The notes below the pieces were generated by a model, which had not been told where the DNA came from, made no database searches, and saw nothing but the letters and a program-made list of their open reading frames with translations. A stretch of 38,868 bases of DNA. Origin: Rhodopirellula sp. (GTDB lineage: Bacteria; Planctomycetota; Planctomycetia; Pirellulales; Pirellulaceae). The DNA lies in contig NZVD01000027.1 in NCBI GenBank assembly GCA_002701385.1, forward strand, positions 1 through 38,868. Reading direction: 5' to 3'. The position numbers and the translations under genes were made by a program. Positions within the stretch are counted from its first letter, which is position 1, and each line of letters begins with the position of its first letter. Shown here one piece after another: positions 16,591-24,857 of the stretch.

Positions 16591-17619
16591 ATGCTGAAAA
16601 AACGAAGAGCTTTGATGACGATATTGGCGGTGGGGGTCTTGTTGGCCTCCAGTTTTGCAACCTTTGGACAATGGCGATGGTTGATTGGCGTTTATCCAAC
16701 TGTCGCTGATACAGAATTGGATAGGTTGGGGTACTGGCTGGCCTTGGTTCAGTTGGACGAGCAACCTTCTGAATTACGTCGGTCATTGGTCGATCGCTTT
16801 CAGCGGGAATTAGCTGGAGGTTGGAGTCCGCTCAAATCGGAAGATGCTACCGGGTCAGTCGACTTGGAAGCGTATCGTGACCAGATTGCATCGAATATAG
16901 AGTTGCTAACGCGTGACTGGTTCTACTATCGTTGCGAGCAATATGTAGAAGTAAATGAAGCGTCGGCGCGTTTGGCGTTTGTGGCCCCTCAGGTTGAGGC
17001 GGTTTTGTTTTGGGCTGACGTGTACAGCCAGGTGCATAATCACGGCAAGGATGCGTCCGAGCAAAATGCCTTTGAGCTATTTGATAAATTGGATCTTTGG
17101 GTTGAGCAGGCAACGGAGTCCTCGCAACCGATGTTGCGACGTGGGATTCATCACAGTGTGTTGTACTGGCTGAGTACCAATCAAGTTAGTGCACTCTCGC
17201 TCGAAACACGGAGGGAATTAGCCGAACGGATTGCAGAAGCACTGGGAGATGGCGCGGGGGATAGTGCCGATTCGCTGGCCTTAGAGGAACAGCATTACAC
17301 CCAGCTTCAATCGAATGCTTTTGCCTTGGTGGAAGTCTGGTTGTTGAACCGTTCAGTGGAATTTGTTGAATTACCTTCCGCCGAGCGTGAGCGATATCTA
17401 GATAAGCAATTGGAAACCGTTCAGGGCTGGCAGTTGGAGTCGATCCTTGTCGCGGAGAATGGTGGTGCCGGGCTTGGTGGGCAGGCGCAAATGCTAAAAC
17501 TGATGGGGAATCTGGCGGTTTGGGCAGACCGAGCTCCGGAACCTCATCGCGAAGCCTACAAGTTGCTGATCGGGCAATTGCAACAGTACGCTGTCAAGAA
17601 AGTGTTAAATCTGCAGTAG
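16591..17619 (+). CDS. Membrane-anchored or exported protein, unknown function
   Basis: 342-aa protein with a basic start (MLKKRRALM), a hydrophobic segment at about 9-28, and a mostly helical, Leu/Glu/Trp-rich remainder (e.g. RLGYWLALVQLDEQPSELRRS, split; HHSVLYWLSTNQVSALSLETR). I do not recognise a family, catalytic motif or Cys pair. The start at ATG 16591 gives a normal signal/anchor. It diverges from the PHA-type gene across a region with two palindromes and lies before the glycerol operon; neither neighbour defines a role. Confidence 0.65.
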   Translation: MLKKRRALMTILAVGVLLASSFATFGQWRWLIGVYPTVADTELDRLGYWLALVQLDEQPSELRRSLVDRFQRELAGGWSPLKSEDATGSVDLEAYRDQIASNIELLTRDWFYYRCEQYVEVNEASARLAFVAPQVEAVLFWADVYSQVHNHGKDASEQNAFELFDKLDLWVEQATESSQPMLRRGIHHSVLYWLSTNQVSALSLETRRELAERIAEALGDGAGDSADSLALEEQHYTQLQSNAFALVEVWLLNRSVEFVELPSAERERYLDKQLETVQGWQLESILVAENGGAGLGGQAQMLKLMGNLAVWADRAPEPHREAYKLLIGQLQQYAVKKVLNLQ

Positions 17620-17654
17620 CTCTCCGCAGAAGGTAAATCCAAAGAGTCGTGTTT

Positions 17655-17668
17655 GTTATATGTTATAT
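17655..17668. promoter_or_regulatory. Tandem heptamer (GTTATAT x2) upstream of glpF
   Basis: GTTATATGTTATAT, about 75 bases before the glpF start, in an AT-rich patch that may contain the -10 region of the glycerol operon promoter. No well-matched -35 element was identified. Confidence 0.25.
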
Positions 17669-17743
17669 TACGAACAGCGAAGCAGCGGAATTGGTGCTGT
17701 GAACAGGGCATAGCCTAATACTTTGTAAACCAGGAACCACGTG

Positions 17744-18694
17744 ATGACAGCAGAGGCATCAGCTTCCAGAGCCACAATGAAGGAAATCTGCTCGGAGTTT
17801 CTGGGGACGCTTGTGCTGATGCTGTTTGGCTTAGCTGTAAATGCTCAGGTCACAGTGGGTGAAATTTCGACACAAGTTGGGGACGGAAGTGTCTCAACCT
17901 ATGCTTATGGTGATTATTTAACGCTCAATTTGGGCTGGGGGCTCGCCGTAATGATGGGCGTCTACGTAGCCGGAGGTGCGACGGGCGCTCACCTTAACCC
18001 CGCTGTTACGGTGGCGATGGCATGTCGTAAGAAACTGGGGTGGGCGAAAGTACCAGGCTATGTGGCTGCTCAGGTGATTGCAGCCATCGTCGCTTCGGGC
18101 ATCGTCTATTTGGTCTACTTCGAGCAGATTGAATTTGTAGAGCAGCAAACGCAGCTTCAAGCCATCAATAACGCTCAGGCATTGCCAGTAGAAACGGATG
18201 CCGGGATGCAATTTCGAGTCAAAGTAGTCGAGGGCCGGCGGACGATGGCGACCGCGGGCATCTTTGCAACTTACCCAAGAGAATTCGATGAACAGCTTCG
18301 AGTTACCAACTGGACCGGACTGATCGATCAGTTTGTAGGTACGGCGTTGCTTCTTTTGGTTATTTGCGCAGTGGTTGATAAACGAAATATTGGCCCTGAT
18401 TTTAGTTTGGCTCCTATTGCCATCGGGGCGATTGTCATGGTCATTGGCATGGGGTTTGGAGCTAATTGTGGGTACGCCGTGAATCCAGCACGTGACTTTG
18501 GTCCTCGCCTGTTTAGTTATCTCGGAGGCTGGGGATCGCAGGTCTTTCTGGTGCCCGACAATTATTGGTATTTGGTGCCAATTGCTGGACCGGTGTTGGG
18601 AGGGATTGCTGGAGTTGTATTGTACGACGCAATGATTACTCGCTTTCATTCCGGCAACACGGACTCTTCTGATTTACAAGAATTGGATTCGTAA
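17744..18694 (+). CDS. glpF: Glycerol facilitator (aquaglyceroporin, MIP family)
   Basis: 316-aa inner-membrane channel for glycerol entry. Both half-helix motifs are present: HLNPAVTVA (NPA 85-87) and GYAVNPARDFGP (NPA 247-249). Asp after the second NPAR is the glycerol-facilitator signature. The loop between TM3 and TM4 (about 127-190, rich in Gln/Ala and then GRRTMATAGIFATYPREF) is roughly 25-30 residues longer than in E. coli GlpF. The ATG at 17744, preceded by AGGA (17732-17735), is better than the GTG three bases upstream. glpK follows after 44 bases, which confirms the glycerol role. Confidence 0.93.
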   Translation: MTAEASASRATMKEICSEFLGTLVLMLFGLAVNAQVTVGEISTQVGDGSVSTYAYGDYLTLNLGWGLAVMMGVYVAGGATGAHLNPAVTVAMACRKKLGWAKVPGYVAAQVIAAIVASGIVYLVYFEQIEFVEQQTQLQAINNAQALPVETDAGMQFRVKVVEGRRTMATAGIFATYPREFDEQLRVTNWTGLIDQFVGTALLLLVICAVVDKRNIGPDFSLAPIAIGAIVMVIGMGFGANCGYAVNPARDFGPRLFSYLGGWGSQVFLVPDNYWYLVPIAGPVLGGIAGVVLYDAMITRFHSGNTDSSDLQELDS

Positions 18695-18738
18695 CTAACT
18701 GGCTTCCCTGCAAGCGTTTCTTTTCGTGGAGATGGGCA

Positions 18739-20229
18739 ATGGCACAACATGTATTGGCACTCGATCAAGGCACCACGTCGTGCCGGTCCATTCTCTTTAG
18801 AGAGGATGGAGTTGCAATTGCTCGGGCACAACAGGAGTTTGAACAGATTTTGCCGTCGCCAGGTCATGTCGAGCATGATCCTGATGAAATCTGGGAAACT
18901 CAATTGAGGACTGCCCGTGAAGTCCTACAGTCCAGTGGAGTCGAACTCGCAGATGTTAAGGCAATTGGGATCACGAATCAGCGGGAAACAACGGTAATTT
19001 GGGACCGGCGAACCGGACAGCCTGTACAGAACGCCATTGTTTGGCAGAGTCGGATTACCAGTGAACTGTGTCAGGAAATCGCAGATCAGGGCCATGTTCA
19101 AACTATCCGAGAGAAAACGGGTTTGTTGCTGGATGCGTACTTCTCTGCCAGCAAAATTAAGTATGTATTGGATCAGGACGAAAGCCTGCGTCGTCGAGCG
19201 GAAGCTGGAGAATTGTGCTTTGGCACCATCGATAGCTTTTTAATCTGGAAACTTACGGGTGGCGAGAGACATGTTACTGATTACTCCAATGCTTCGCGCA
19301 CCCTGCTCTTCAATATCCATGAATTGACTTGGGATTCGGAGCTTCTTGAACTCTTTGACGTTCCTGCTTCGATGTTACCTGAAGTTGTTGATTCGAGCGG
19401 TGTCGTGGGACATTCGGATGCTAGTCTGTTTGGCGTATCGATTCCGATTTCTGGAATTGCGGGAGATCAACAGGCAGCGACGTTTGGGCAGGCCTGCTTT
19501 CAGGTAGGTGACGTAAAGAACACTTACGGGACCGGTAGTTTTATTTTGATGAATACTGGGGCGACGCCGGTTCAAAGCAAAAATAATCTACTGACGACCA
19601 TTGGTTGGGGAATCGATGGAAAGGTGACTTATTGCCTGGAGGGTGCGGTCTTCATCGCCGGTGCTGTGGTCCAGTGGTTGAGGGATGGGTTACGGTTAAT
19701 TGAGAATTCAGCGGACGTGGAAGTGTTGACGTCGGAGGTGGAAGATTCCGGTGGCGTGGAATTGGTACCAGCGTTTGTTGGATTGGGAGCACCCCACTGG
19801 GATCCGGATGCCCGCGGGACGATTATTGGTATCACCAGAGGAACGACGAAAGCTCATATTGCACGTGCCGCATTAGATGCAATGGCACTGCAGACGTGTG
19901 ATGTTGTTACTGCAATGGCGAAAGATCTGGGGCATGGCTTAGGTACGTTGAAGGTCGATGGCGGCGCAAGTGTCAACAATGCACTGATGCAATTTCAAGC
20001 CGATATGCTCGACGTCGTGGTGCGTCGGCCGGTAGTGGCTGAAACGACTGCTTTAGGAGCGGCTTACTTAGCAGGCCTTGCTGTTGGAGTCTGGGGCAGT
20101 CTGGAAGATATTGCCGCTAATTGGGTGCTGGATCAGGAATTTACTTCGACCTGTCAGTCGGAAGCACGAAACGATCGATTGAGACGCTGGCATAAGGCCG
20201 TTTCTCGGTCACTTGCTTGGGCCGAGTAA
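18739..20229 (+). CDS. glpK: Glycerol kinase
   Basis: Cytosolic FGGY-family kinase that phosphorylates glycerol to glycerol-3-phosphate, trapping substrate entering through GlpF. The phosphate-binding LDQGTTS starts at residue 8, NQRETT gives the substrate contacts R82/E83, GIAGDQQAATFGQACF holds the catalytic Asp, and GTGSFILMNTG and VDGGASVNNALMQFQAD complete the ATPase fold. Length 496 aa matches typical GlpK (about 500). A GGAG site precedes ATG 18739. A DUF971 gene starts 39 bases after the stop. No glpD or glpR is visible in the window. Confidence 0.96.
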   Translation: MAQHVLALDQGTTSCRSILFREDGVAIARAQQEFEQILPSPGHVEHDPDEIWETQLRTAREVLQSSGVELADVKAIGITNQRETTVIWDRRTGQPVQNAIVWQSRITSELCQEIADQGHVQTIREKTGLLLDAYFSASKIKYVLDQDESLRRRAEAGELCFGTIDSFLIWKLTGGERHVTDYSNASRTLLFNIHELTWDSELLELFDVPASMLPEVVDSSGVVGHSDASLFGVSIPISGIAGDQQAATFGQACFQVGDVKNTYGTGSFILMNTGATPVQSKNNLLTTIGWGIDGKVTYCLEGAVFIAGAVVQWLRDGLRLIENSADVEVLTSEVEDSGGVELVPAFVGLGAPHWDPDARGTIIGITRGTTKAHIARAALDAMALQTCDVVTAMAKDLGHGLGTLKVDGGASVNNALMQFQADMLDVVVRRPVVAETTALGAAYLAGLAVGVWGSLEDIAANWVLDQEFTSTCQSEARNDRLRRWHKAVSRSLAWAE

Positions 20230-20268
20230 ATTATGGCATTGTCCTTAGATAGGATTGAAGGAACGACA

Positions 20269-20580
20269 ATGACACCCAGTGCAATTAACCGACATGATGA
20301 CATTAAACAATTACAGGTGGTGTGGCCGGATGGTCTGGACGTGATGGTCTCTTATCGTCAGGTGCGATTGGAATGTCACTGTGCCCACTGTGTCGACGAA
20401 TGGACGGGTAAGCCCTTGCTTGATCCAGACACAGTCCCCTTGGATGTCGCGATTGAGAAGCTGGAGCTTAGAGGGAATTATGCGATCAAAATCAGCTGGA
20501 CGGACGGGCACGATACTGGGCTGTATACATGGACGCGACTGGCAGAAATAACCCGGAACGATGATTCGTCGACAATTTAG
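20269..20580 (+). CDS. DUF971 (GBBH-like N-terminal) protein
   Basis: 103-aa protein of the DUF971 family, related to the N-terminal zinc domain of gamma-butyrobetaine hydroxylase and also found stand-alone in bacteria. The signature VRLECHCAHCVDEWTGKPLLD supplies three Cys for a metal site, and the ending SWTDGHDTGLYTWTRL is typical. GAAGGA (20257-20262) lies six bases before ATG 20269; an earlier ATG at 20233, three bases past the glpK stop, lacks a site. It appears to be the third gene of the glycerol operon. Stand-alone DUF971 proteins have been linked to Fe-S metabolism in general, but a role here is unproved. Confidence 0.85.
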   Translation: MTPSAINRHDDIKQLQVVWPDGLDVMVSYRQVRLECHCAHCVDEWTGKPLLDPDTVPLDVAIEKLELRGNYAIKISWTDGHDTGLYTWTRLAEITRNDDSSTI

Positions 20581-20647
20581 GTCCGTCGACAATTCTGCAG
20601 AACAGCCCAGTTGAGGCTGGCGTTGGCGATTAAGTGAATTGTTAGCG

Positions 20648-21943
20648 TTACCGCGTTCTTTGCATGGCTGCGTTAGCAGTGGCAGCGTAGTGATCCGGTG
20701 CAGTCCAGAATTGTTGTAGCGACCGTTTATTGTGGAATAGGAAAACCTGACCTTTGTAGGACACGCCCAGTTCACGAATGCCGTCTACAAGCTGCTGTTG
20801 GTCCGTAAACATCACCGGATCGTATCCGGAAATGACCGGCGCTAATCGTTCTGGAAATTTGCGGAATACCTCCAGTTCATGAGAACCGGCGAAGAAATAT
20901 AGTCGGCCGCGATGGATGATCCCGTGTTTGGGATCTCCCTTAACCCATTTGGCGCCGTCTGCATTGAGATCTGAGAGCGACACTGGGCAGTAGCCATCGA
21001 GTCCTATTTTAGTTTGATCAGCCCGAGCAGTTGGTGTTTGCACATTAGGCGGTTGTAACTGGTTTTCTAGAGGAGGCTGGTGTATTGGTCGTGGCGGTTG
21101 TGTTTGAAGTGGCTGCTGGGGTGCTGCTGCCACCTGCGGATAGGCGGGTGGTAAATTCTGCTGCGGCAGTCCTATCTGCTGAGTTTGCCGAGGAGCAATG
21201 TTTTGTTGCGGTTGAGAATTCTGGTACGTGCGATTTGCCTGAGGCACAGGATTGTAGGCAGGATATTGAGTTCCAGGGGCAGTTGTTTGAGTGTTGATTG
21301 GTACCTGCTGCGGGTAGTTGGCTGGGCTGACCTGAGATGCTAAAGCTGGAGTAGCTTGTGGTTGACTGAAGTCTACGTTGTCAACTTCAAAACCAACGTC
21401 AATGGCAAGTGCCGATTCCTGATCACTGCTGGCAGAGGTGTAAGTGGCGAGTTTAGTGGCATAGCTGGCGGCGTTAGTTTCAGTGACTCCTCGGTAAATC
21501 AACTCACCTTCGGCATCCAAGACGATATCTGTCGGTGTTTGGGTGATTTCAAAACGTTGACCGAGTTCGGGTTTTGCTAGGACATTGATCCGAACAGGGA
21601 TAAATTGGTCGTACACCGTTTGGATAAATTCCGGATTTTTGAATGTGATCTGGGTGGCCTGCTGGCTTCCTCGACAATTGGGTTGTTCAAAGTGCAGTAG
21701 GATCGGCCTACCGGTTTTGAGAGACAATTCGGTGGCATGTTCTAAATCACCGAGCCAAAGGATGCTCTGAGGTGTGGCTTGAATATCTGCGACTTGATTC
21801 GGTTGTTGATAGGCCACGGTCCTGATCGAAGGCTTAATGGGACTTTGGTAGGTGGACTGCAAAGTGGGTTCGTTGGTTTGTCCAAACGAGGTGCTGACCG
21901 TTACCATTGAGAGTAAGGCTAGAAAGCAGACTTTTACCGACAT
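20648..21943 (-). CDS. Exported thioredoxin-like/YHS fusion protein
   Basis: 431-aa exported protein: signal peptide 1-21 (MSVKVCFLALLSMV, ending SFGQ), then a thioredoxin-like fold at about 62-170 (TGRPILLHFEQPNC, cis-Pro in TQTPTDIVL). A Gln/Pro-rich linker follows (about 195-310), then a YHS-type domain from about 312 (GLDGYCPVSLSD, WVKGDPKHGIIHRGRLYFF, PVISGYDPVMF). The thioredoxin redox centre is CRGS (C90-S93), lacking the resolving Cys, so disulfide oxidoreductase activity is doubtful. YHS domains often bind metal; the single Cys in DGYCPVS is the likely ligand. Start: AAGGA precedes ATG 21943 by six bases, better than ATGs at 21949 or 21970. Confidence 0.8.
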   Translation of the reverse strand: MSVKVCFLALLSMVTVSTSFGQTNEPTLQSTYQSPIKPSIRTVAYQQPNQVADIQATPQSILWLGDLEHATELSLKTGRPILLHFEQPNCRGSQQATQITFKNPEFIQTVYDQFIPVRINVLAKPELGQRFEITQTPTDIVLDAEGELIYRGVTETNAASYATKLATYTSASSDQESALAIDVGFEVDNVDFSQPQATPALASQVSPANYPQQVPINTQTTAPGTQYPAYNPVPQANRTYQNSQPQQNIAPRQTQQIGLPQQNLPPAYPQVAAAPQQPLQTQPPRPIHQPPLENQLQPPNVQTPTARADQTKIGLDGYCPVSLSDLNADGAKWVKGDPKHGIIHRGRLYFFAGSHELEVFRKFPERLAPVISGYDPVMFTDQQQLVDGIRELGVSYKGQVFLFHNKRSLQQFWTAPDHYAATANAAMQRTR

Positions 21944-22866
21944 GATCATTCCTTCTGATGCTCTATTCATTAACGAATGGTGATCAGTGATTAATTAGAG
22001 GGTTGTGGAAGTTTTCAAGGCGTACCTTTCCTGAGGTACGGCTATTAAGGGGTATCGGGAATGGGGAATGTTAAAATGTATGAAAAATGTCGATTTTAGC
22101 GATTTTGGCGATTCGCCAATTTTCCGGAGGATTTAGCCAGTCGAAGTCAGCCCCAATTGTAGAAACCGACAAACTGTCCAGCGGCCACATCGCTAAATGG
22201 TTAAATGATTCTTCCGTGTTGTTGACACACTCAGCGTATTAGTTAGATTGAGACGTATAGCTAATGAGTTTTGAGCCGGTTCTCTTTTAGAACCTATTAG
22301 GTTTTGGAACTCCGAGTTGTCCTCTTAGTGACATCGCTTTGATTATTCGCTAGTGCTCTGGTTTCATTCTTCCAAAAGGATCAGCAGAACCGAAAGGTTC
22401 AGAGTGCCACGGATAGGTGAAAGAATCGTCCGGGTTTTGACTTGGAAAAGTCCGAATTCAATTGATTTTTACTCCACCCAACGGATACAAAAGTCTAGAT
22501 GTTGTTTGTTTTGTGTGGACATTTCGAGCCACCACAGTGTTGTGGTAATTCCTAAGGGACTCCCTGAGATAGTTAGGGAAAGTGCCCTGCCCTTACACAC
22601 GATTTGCCTGCCTCAGTCCAATTGAAGCACTGGTCAGGGGTAAGCCAATGCGATTGAATGCTCGCATGGATTAATGGTGTGGTGCGGGCGAACCAACGAG
22701 GTTCCCTATGATACAGCAAATCCAATTTGCATTTGGGGACAAAGGACACCTAATAGCGGTCATTCGAATGCATCAACCCCTTTCGGATAGTTGATGATTG
22801 GAATGGGAACGAGCATTGGTGTTTTCCAGGTAGATTGATTCAGAGAATAGATTGACTGAGTAAAGT
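21944..22866. other. Long gene-free region: YHS-gene upstream region and rho leader
   Basis: About 920 bases without a convincing gene. It contains a perfect hairpin, CGTACCT-TTCCTG-AGGTACG (22021-22040), a promoter candidate at 22222-22249, and a nested stem-loop: TAAGGG (22553-22558) pairs with CCCTTA (22590-22595), enclosing TCCCT (22561-22565) with AGGGA (22575-22579). It also holds ATGCGA/TCGCAT (22648-22667). I looked for RNase P, SRP, tmRNA and common riboswitch cores and saw none. A long structured leader before rho fits autoregulation, but this is inference. Confidence 0.45.
22222..22249 (+). promoter_or_regulatory. Candidate sigma-70-type promoter for rho
   Basis: Consensus TTGACA (22222-22227), 16 bases, TAGATT (22244-22249; 4 of 6 to TATAAT). 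If used, it gives a leader of roughly 610 bases before the rho ATG. Confidence 0.4.
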
Positions 22867-24144
22867 ATGAGCAGAAATCGTTACAATCGTTCCGAAGGTG
22901 GAGGCGGCGGTGGTGGTCGCGGACGCGGTCGTCGAGGTCGCGGGCGTCGTCGAGGTCGCGGTCGCGGTGGTTATCGCAATCGGCCTTCAGATAATTCGAT
23001 GCCGGATAGTGGCACAGGGTTAATCGAGCCAGGCTATGGTTTGCTGGAATTGCACCCTAACGGATATGGATTCTTGCGAAGCCCGAAGGCAAACTATACA
23101 CGTGAGCGAAGTGATCCGTTTGTTCCTGGAACGATGATCGAAAAGTACGGATTACGTGAAGGGGTGATGATCCGGGGATTGGTTCAGCACGCACGTAAAT
23201 CTCAAGGGCCACGCATCAAGGAGATTGTGGATGTCGACGGTCTGGCTCCGGAAGATTACTCCAAGGTCACTCCCTTTGATGAACTAACTCCGATCAACCC
23301 GGAACAGTGGTTGTCGATGGAGACTGGTCCGAAGCCTCTGACCACTCGGGTTATGGACCTTTTGACTCCCCTTGGAAAAGGCCAGCGGGCCTTAATTGTC
23401 GCTCCTCCAAGAAGTGGTAAGACAGTTATGCTGCAACATATCAGTCAGGGGATTGCGGCAAATTATCCCGAGTTGAAGTTGATTGTGCTTTTGATTGACG
23501 AACGACCGGAAGAAGTCACGGACATGCGTCGTAATATCGATGGCGAAGTCGTTGCCAGTAGTCTGGATGAAGATGTTGAAAGCCACGTACGTTTATCTCA
23601 ACTGGTGGTCAAGCGTTGCCGTCGTCTGGCGGAAATGGGACAGGACGTCTTTCTATTAATGGATTCGATTACACGGCTTGCCAGAGCCTTTAATAAATGG
23701 GTTGGCAACACCGGAAGGACTATGTCCGGAGGTGTGGACATTAAGGCGATGGATATTCCCAAAAAGCTCTTTGCAACCGCCCGAGCATTTGATGAAGGGG
23801 GATCTTTGACCGTGGTAGGAACGGCCTTGATCGACACGGGAAGCCGAATGGATGAACTGATTTTTCAGGAATTCAAAGGAACCGGGAATATGGAATTGGT
23901 TCTCGATCGCAAGTTAGCAGATCGACGTGTCTGGCCGGCGATCGATATTAATCAGTCTGGTACGCGACGAGAAGAGTTATTACTCCCAGAGGAATCGTTC
24001 GATGCTATTACTATGCTGCGTCGGTCTCTGTCTTCCATGCACCACGTGGATGCCATGGAGCAATTGACACGCAAGCTTGGCGGCTTTCAATCGAACGGTG
24101 AGTTTATTGATTTGATCTCCAATGCCCGCGGATCTGTGGATTAA
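22867..24144 (+). CDS. rho: Transcription termination factor Rho
   Basis: Hexameric RNA-dependent ATPase that ends transcription. Walker A is APPRSGKT (179-186), Walker B DVFLLMDS (260-267), the catalytic Glu lies in LLIDERPEEV (E212), and the arginine-finger block is SGTRREELL. The cold-shock-like RNA-binding domain begins at GYGLLELHPNGYGFLR (about 57-71). Residues 8-35 are almost only Gly and Arg (repeated GRGR/RRGRG). The N-terminal helix bundle of E. coli Rho (LKxxPVSELxxLG) is not visible; the Gly/Arg tail takes its place. Length 425 aa. ATG 22867 follows a weak AGTAA-type context. The gene is preceded by a long leader and followed by a tRNA-Ser gene. Confidence 0.97.
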   Translation: MSRNRYNRSEGGGGGGGRGRGRRGRGRRRGRGRGGYRNRPSDNSMPDSGTGLIEPGYGLLELHPNGYGFLRSPKANYTRERSDPFVPGTMIEKYGLREGVMIRGLVQHARKSQGPRIKEIVDVDGLAPEDYSKVTPFDELTPINPEQWLSMETGPKPLTTRVMDLLTPLGKGQRALIVAPPRSGKTVMLQHISQGIAANYPELKLIVLLIDERPEEVTDMRRNIDGEVVASSLDEDVESHVRLSQLVVKRCRRLAEMGQDVFLLMDSITRLARAFNKWVGNTGRTMSGGVDIKAMDIPKKLFATARAFDEGGSLTVVGTALIDTGSRMDELIFQEFKGTGNMELVLDRKLADRRVWPAIDINQSGTRREELLLPEESFDAITMLRRSLSSMHHVDAMEQLTRKLGGFQSNGEFIDLISNARGSVD

Positions 24145-24244
24145 TTCTGTCGCGAGTTTTTGAGTTCCTGACCGGATTCCTCAAAATCTTCGAAGTGCCC
24201 ACTTGAGCATGTCGATACTATCGTGTTAGCTAAGAGTTAGATTT

Positions 24245-24328
24245 GGAAGGTAAGCGAATTGGTTAGCAGCATCATTGGAAATGATGTACCCGTTTAACGG
24301 GCTGCGGGTTCGAGTCCCGTGCCTTCCG
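24245..24328 (+). tRNA. tRNA-Ser (anticodon GGA)
   Basis: Acceptor GGAAGGT (24245-24251) pairs with GCCTTCC (24321-24327), with one wobble, and discriminator G at 24328. The anticodon stem is CATCA/TGATG around TTGGAAA, giving anticodon GGA for UCC/UCU. A long variable arm (CCCGT-TTA-ACGGG), as expected for a class II tRNA, and a T loop TTCGAGT are present. CCA is not encoded. About 84 bases. Confidence 0.95.
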
Positions 24329-24339
24329 CTCAAAGAAAG

Positions 24340-24376
24340 AAGAGCCTTCCGAGGCGGGAATCCCGGAAGGCTCTTT
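24340..24376. terminator. Bidirectional terminator after tRNA-Ser
   Basis: Perfect 12-bp stem AAGAGCCTTCCG (24340-24351) / CGGAAGGCTCTT (24364-24375) with a 12-base loop. Read on the minus strand the stem is followed by TTCTTTCTTT, a good U-rich tract for the operon ending at 24395; on the plus strand the T-run is short (TCTTTG). The stem repeats the octamer GCCTTCCG of the tRNA 3' end. Confidence 0.85.
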
Positions 24377-24394
24377 GCATGCGTTGCAGTAAGT

Positions 24395-24838
24395 TCAGGT
24401 ACTTACCGGGAAAGTTTTTAACTCGCCAGTTGGTCTTCGGTTGGACCAGCAAGTGGCCTGAGTTACGAATCCTGCCGTAAGAAAGCAGCAGTGCTTGAAA
24501 CTTCCCATCTCAATCATCGTGGCGTAGGAAGGAGTTGGGCTTTGCCACAAATGATAGGCAACGCAGCAAATGATTACCGGGGTTAATGCATGCCCCGTGT
24601 GAATCCTGAAAAACGTTGGAAATGGCAGTTTTAGAGTGATTGCCACTGCGCAAGACGCCGTCAAAGCGTAGAAGATTGAAAACAGAGATCCATAGATGAC
24701 TGGTACGATCCACAGTATCGATGTGAATAAGCCGGGGGCATGCTCTTGAGTCTGAAGATACTGCCAGGAGAATCCTAGGGCAAACATAGTTCCTGACAGG
24801 ATGCCGGATAGGCAGCCAAAAGTAATGGGGGCAATCAT
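24395..24838 (-). CDS. Small polytopic membrane protein, unknown function
   Basis: 147-aa protein with about four hydrophobic segments (ITFGCLSGILSGTMFALGF; LFTSILWIVPVIYGSLFSIFY; ALTASCAVAITLKL; ALTPVIICCVAYHLW). It has a Cys-rich C-terminal part (KHCCFLTAGFVTQATCW) and a hydrophilic end (SNRRPTGELKTFPVST). I do not recognise the family. Start: AAGGA lies eight bases before ATG 24838, while the ATG at 24844 is too close to it. The gene lies 19 bases after the stop of the 407-aa gene and probably shares its transcript, ending at the tRNA-side terminator. Confidence 0.6.
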   Translation of the reverse strand: MIAPITFGCLSGILSGTMFALGFSWQYLQTQEHAPGLFTSILWIVPVIYGSLFSIFYALTASCAVAITLKLPFPTFFRIHTGHALTPVIICCVAYHLWQSPTPSYATMIEMGSFKHCCFLTAGFVTQATCWSNRRPTGELKTFPVST

Positions 24839-24857
24839 CGTCATATTCCTTTATGAG

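Noticed and set aside
22353-22625. 90-aa frame in the rho leader.
   Set aside because: GTG start without ribosome site; composition (many Ser/Arg/Cys, no motif) looks random.
22541-22700. TPP or cobalamin riboswitch or SRP/6S RNA in the rho leader.
   Set aside because: A CTGAGA-like string and hairpins are present but the conserved cores of those RNAs are not.
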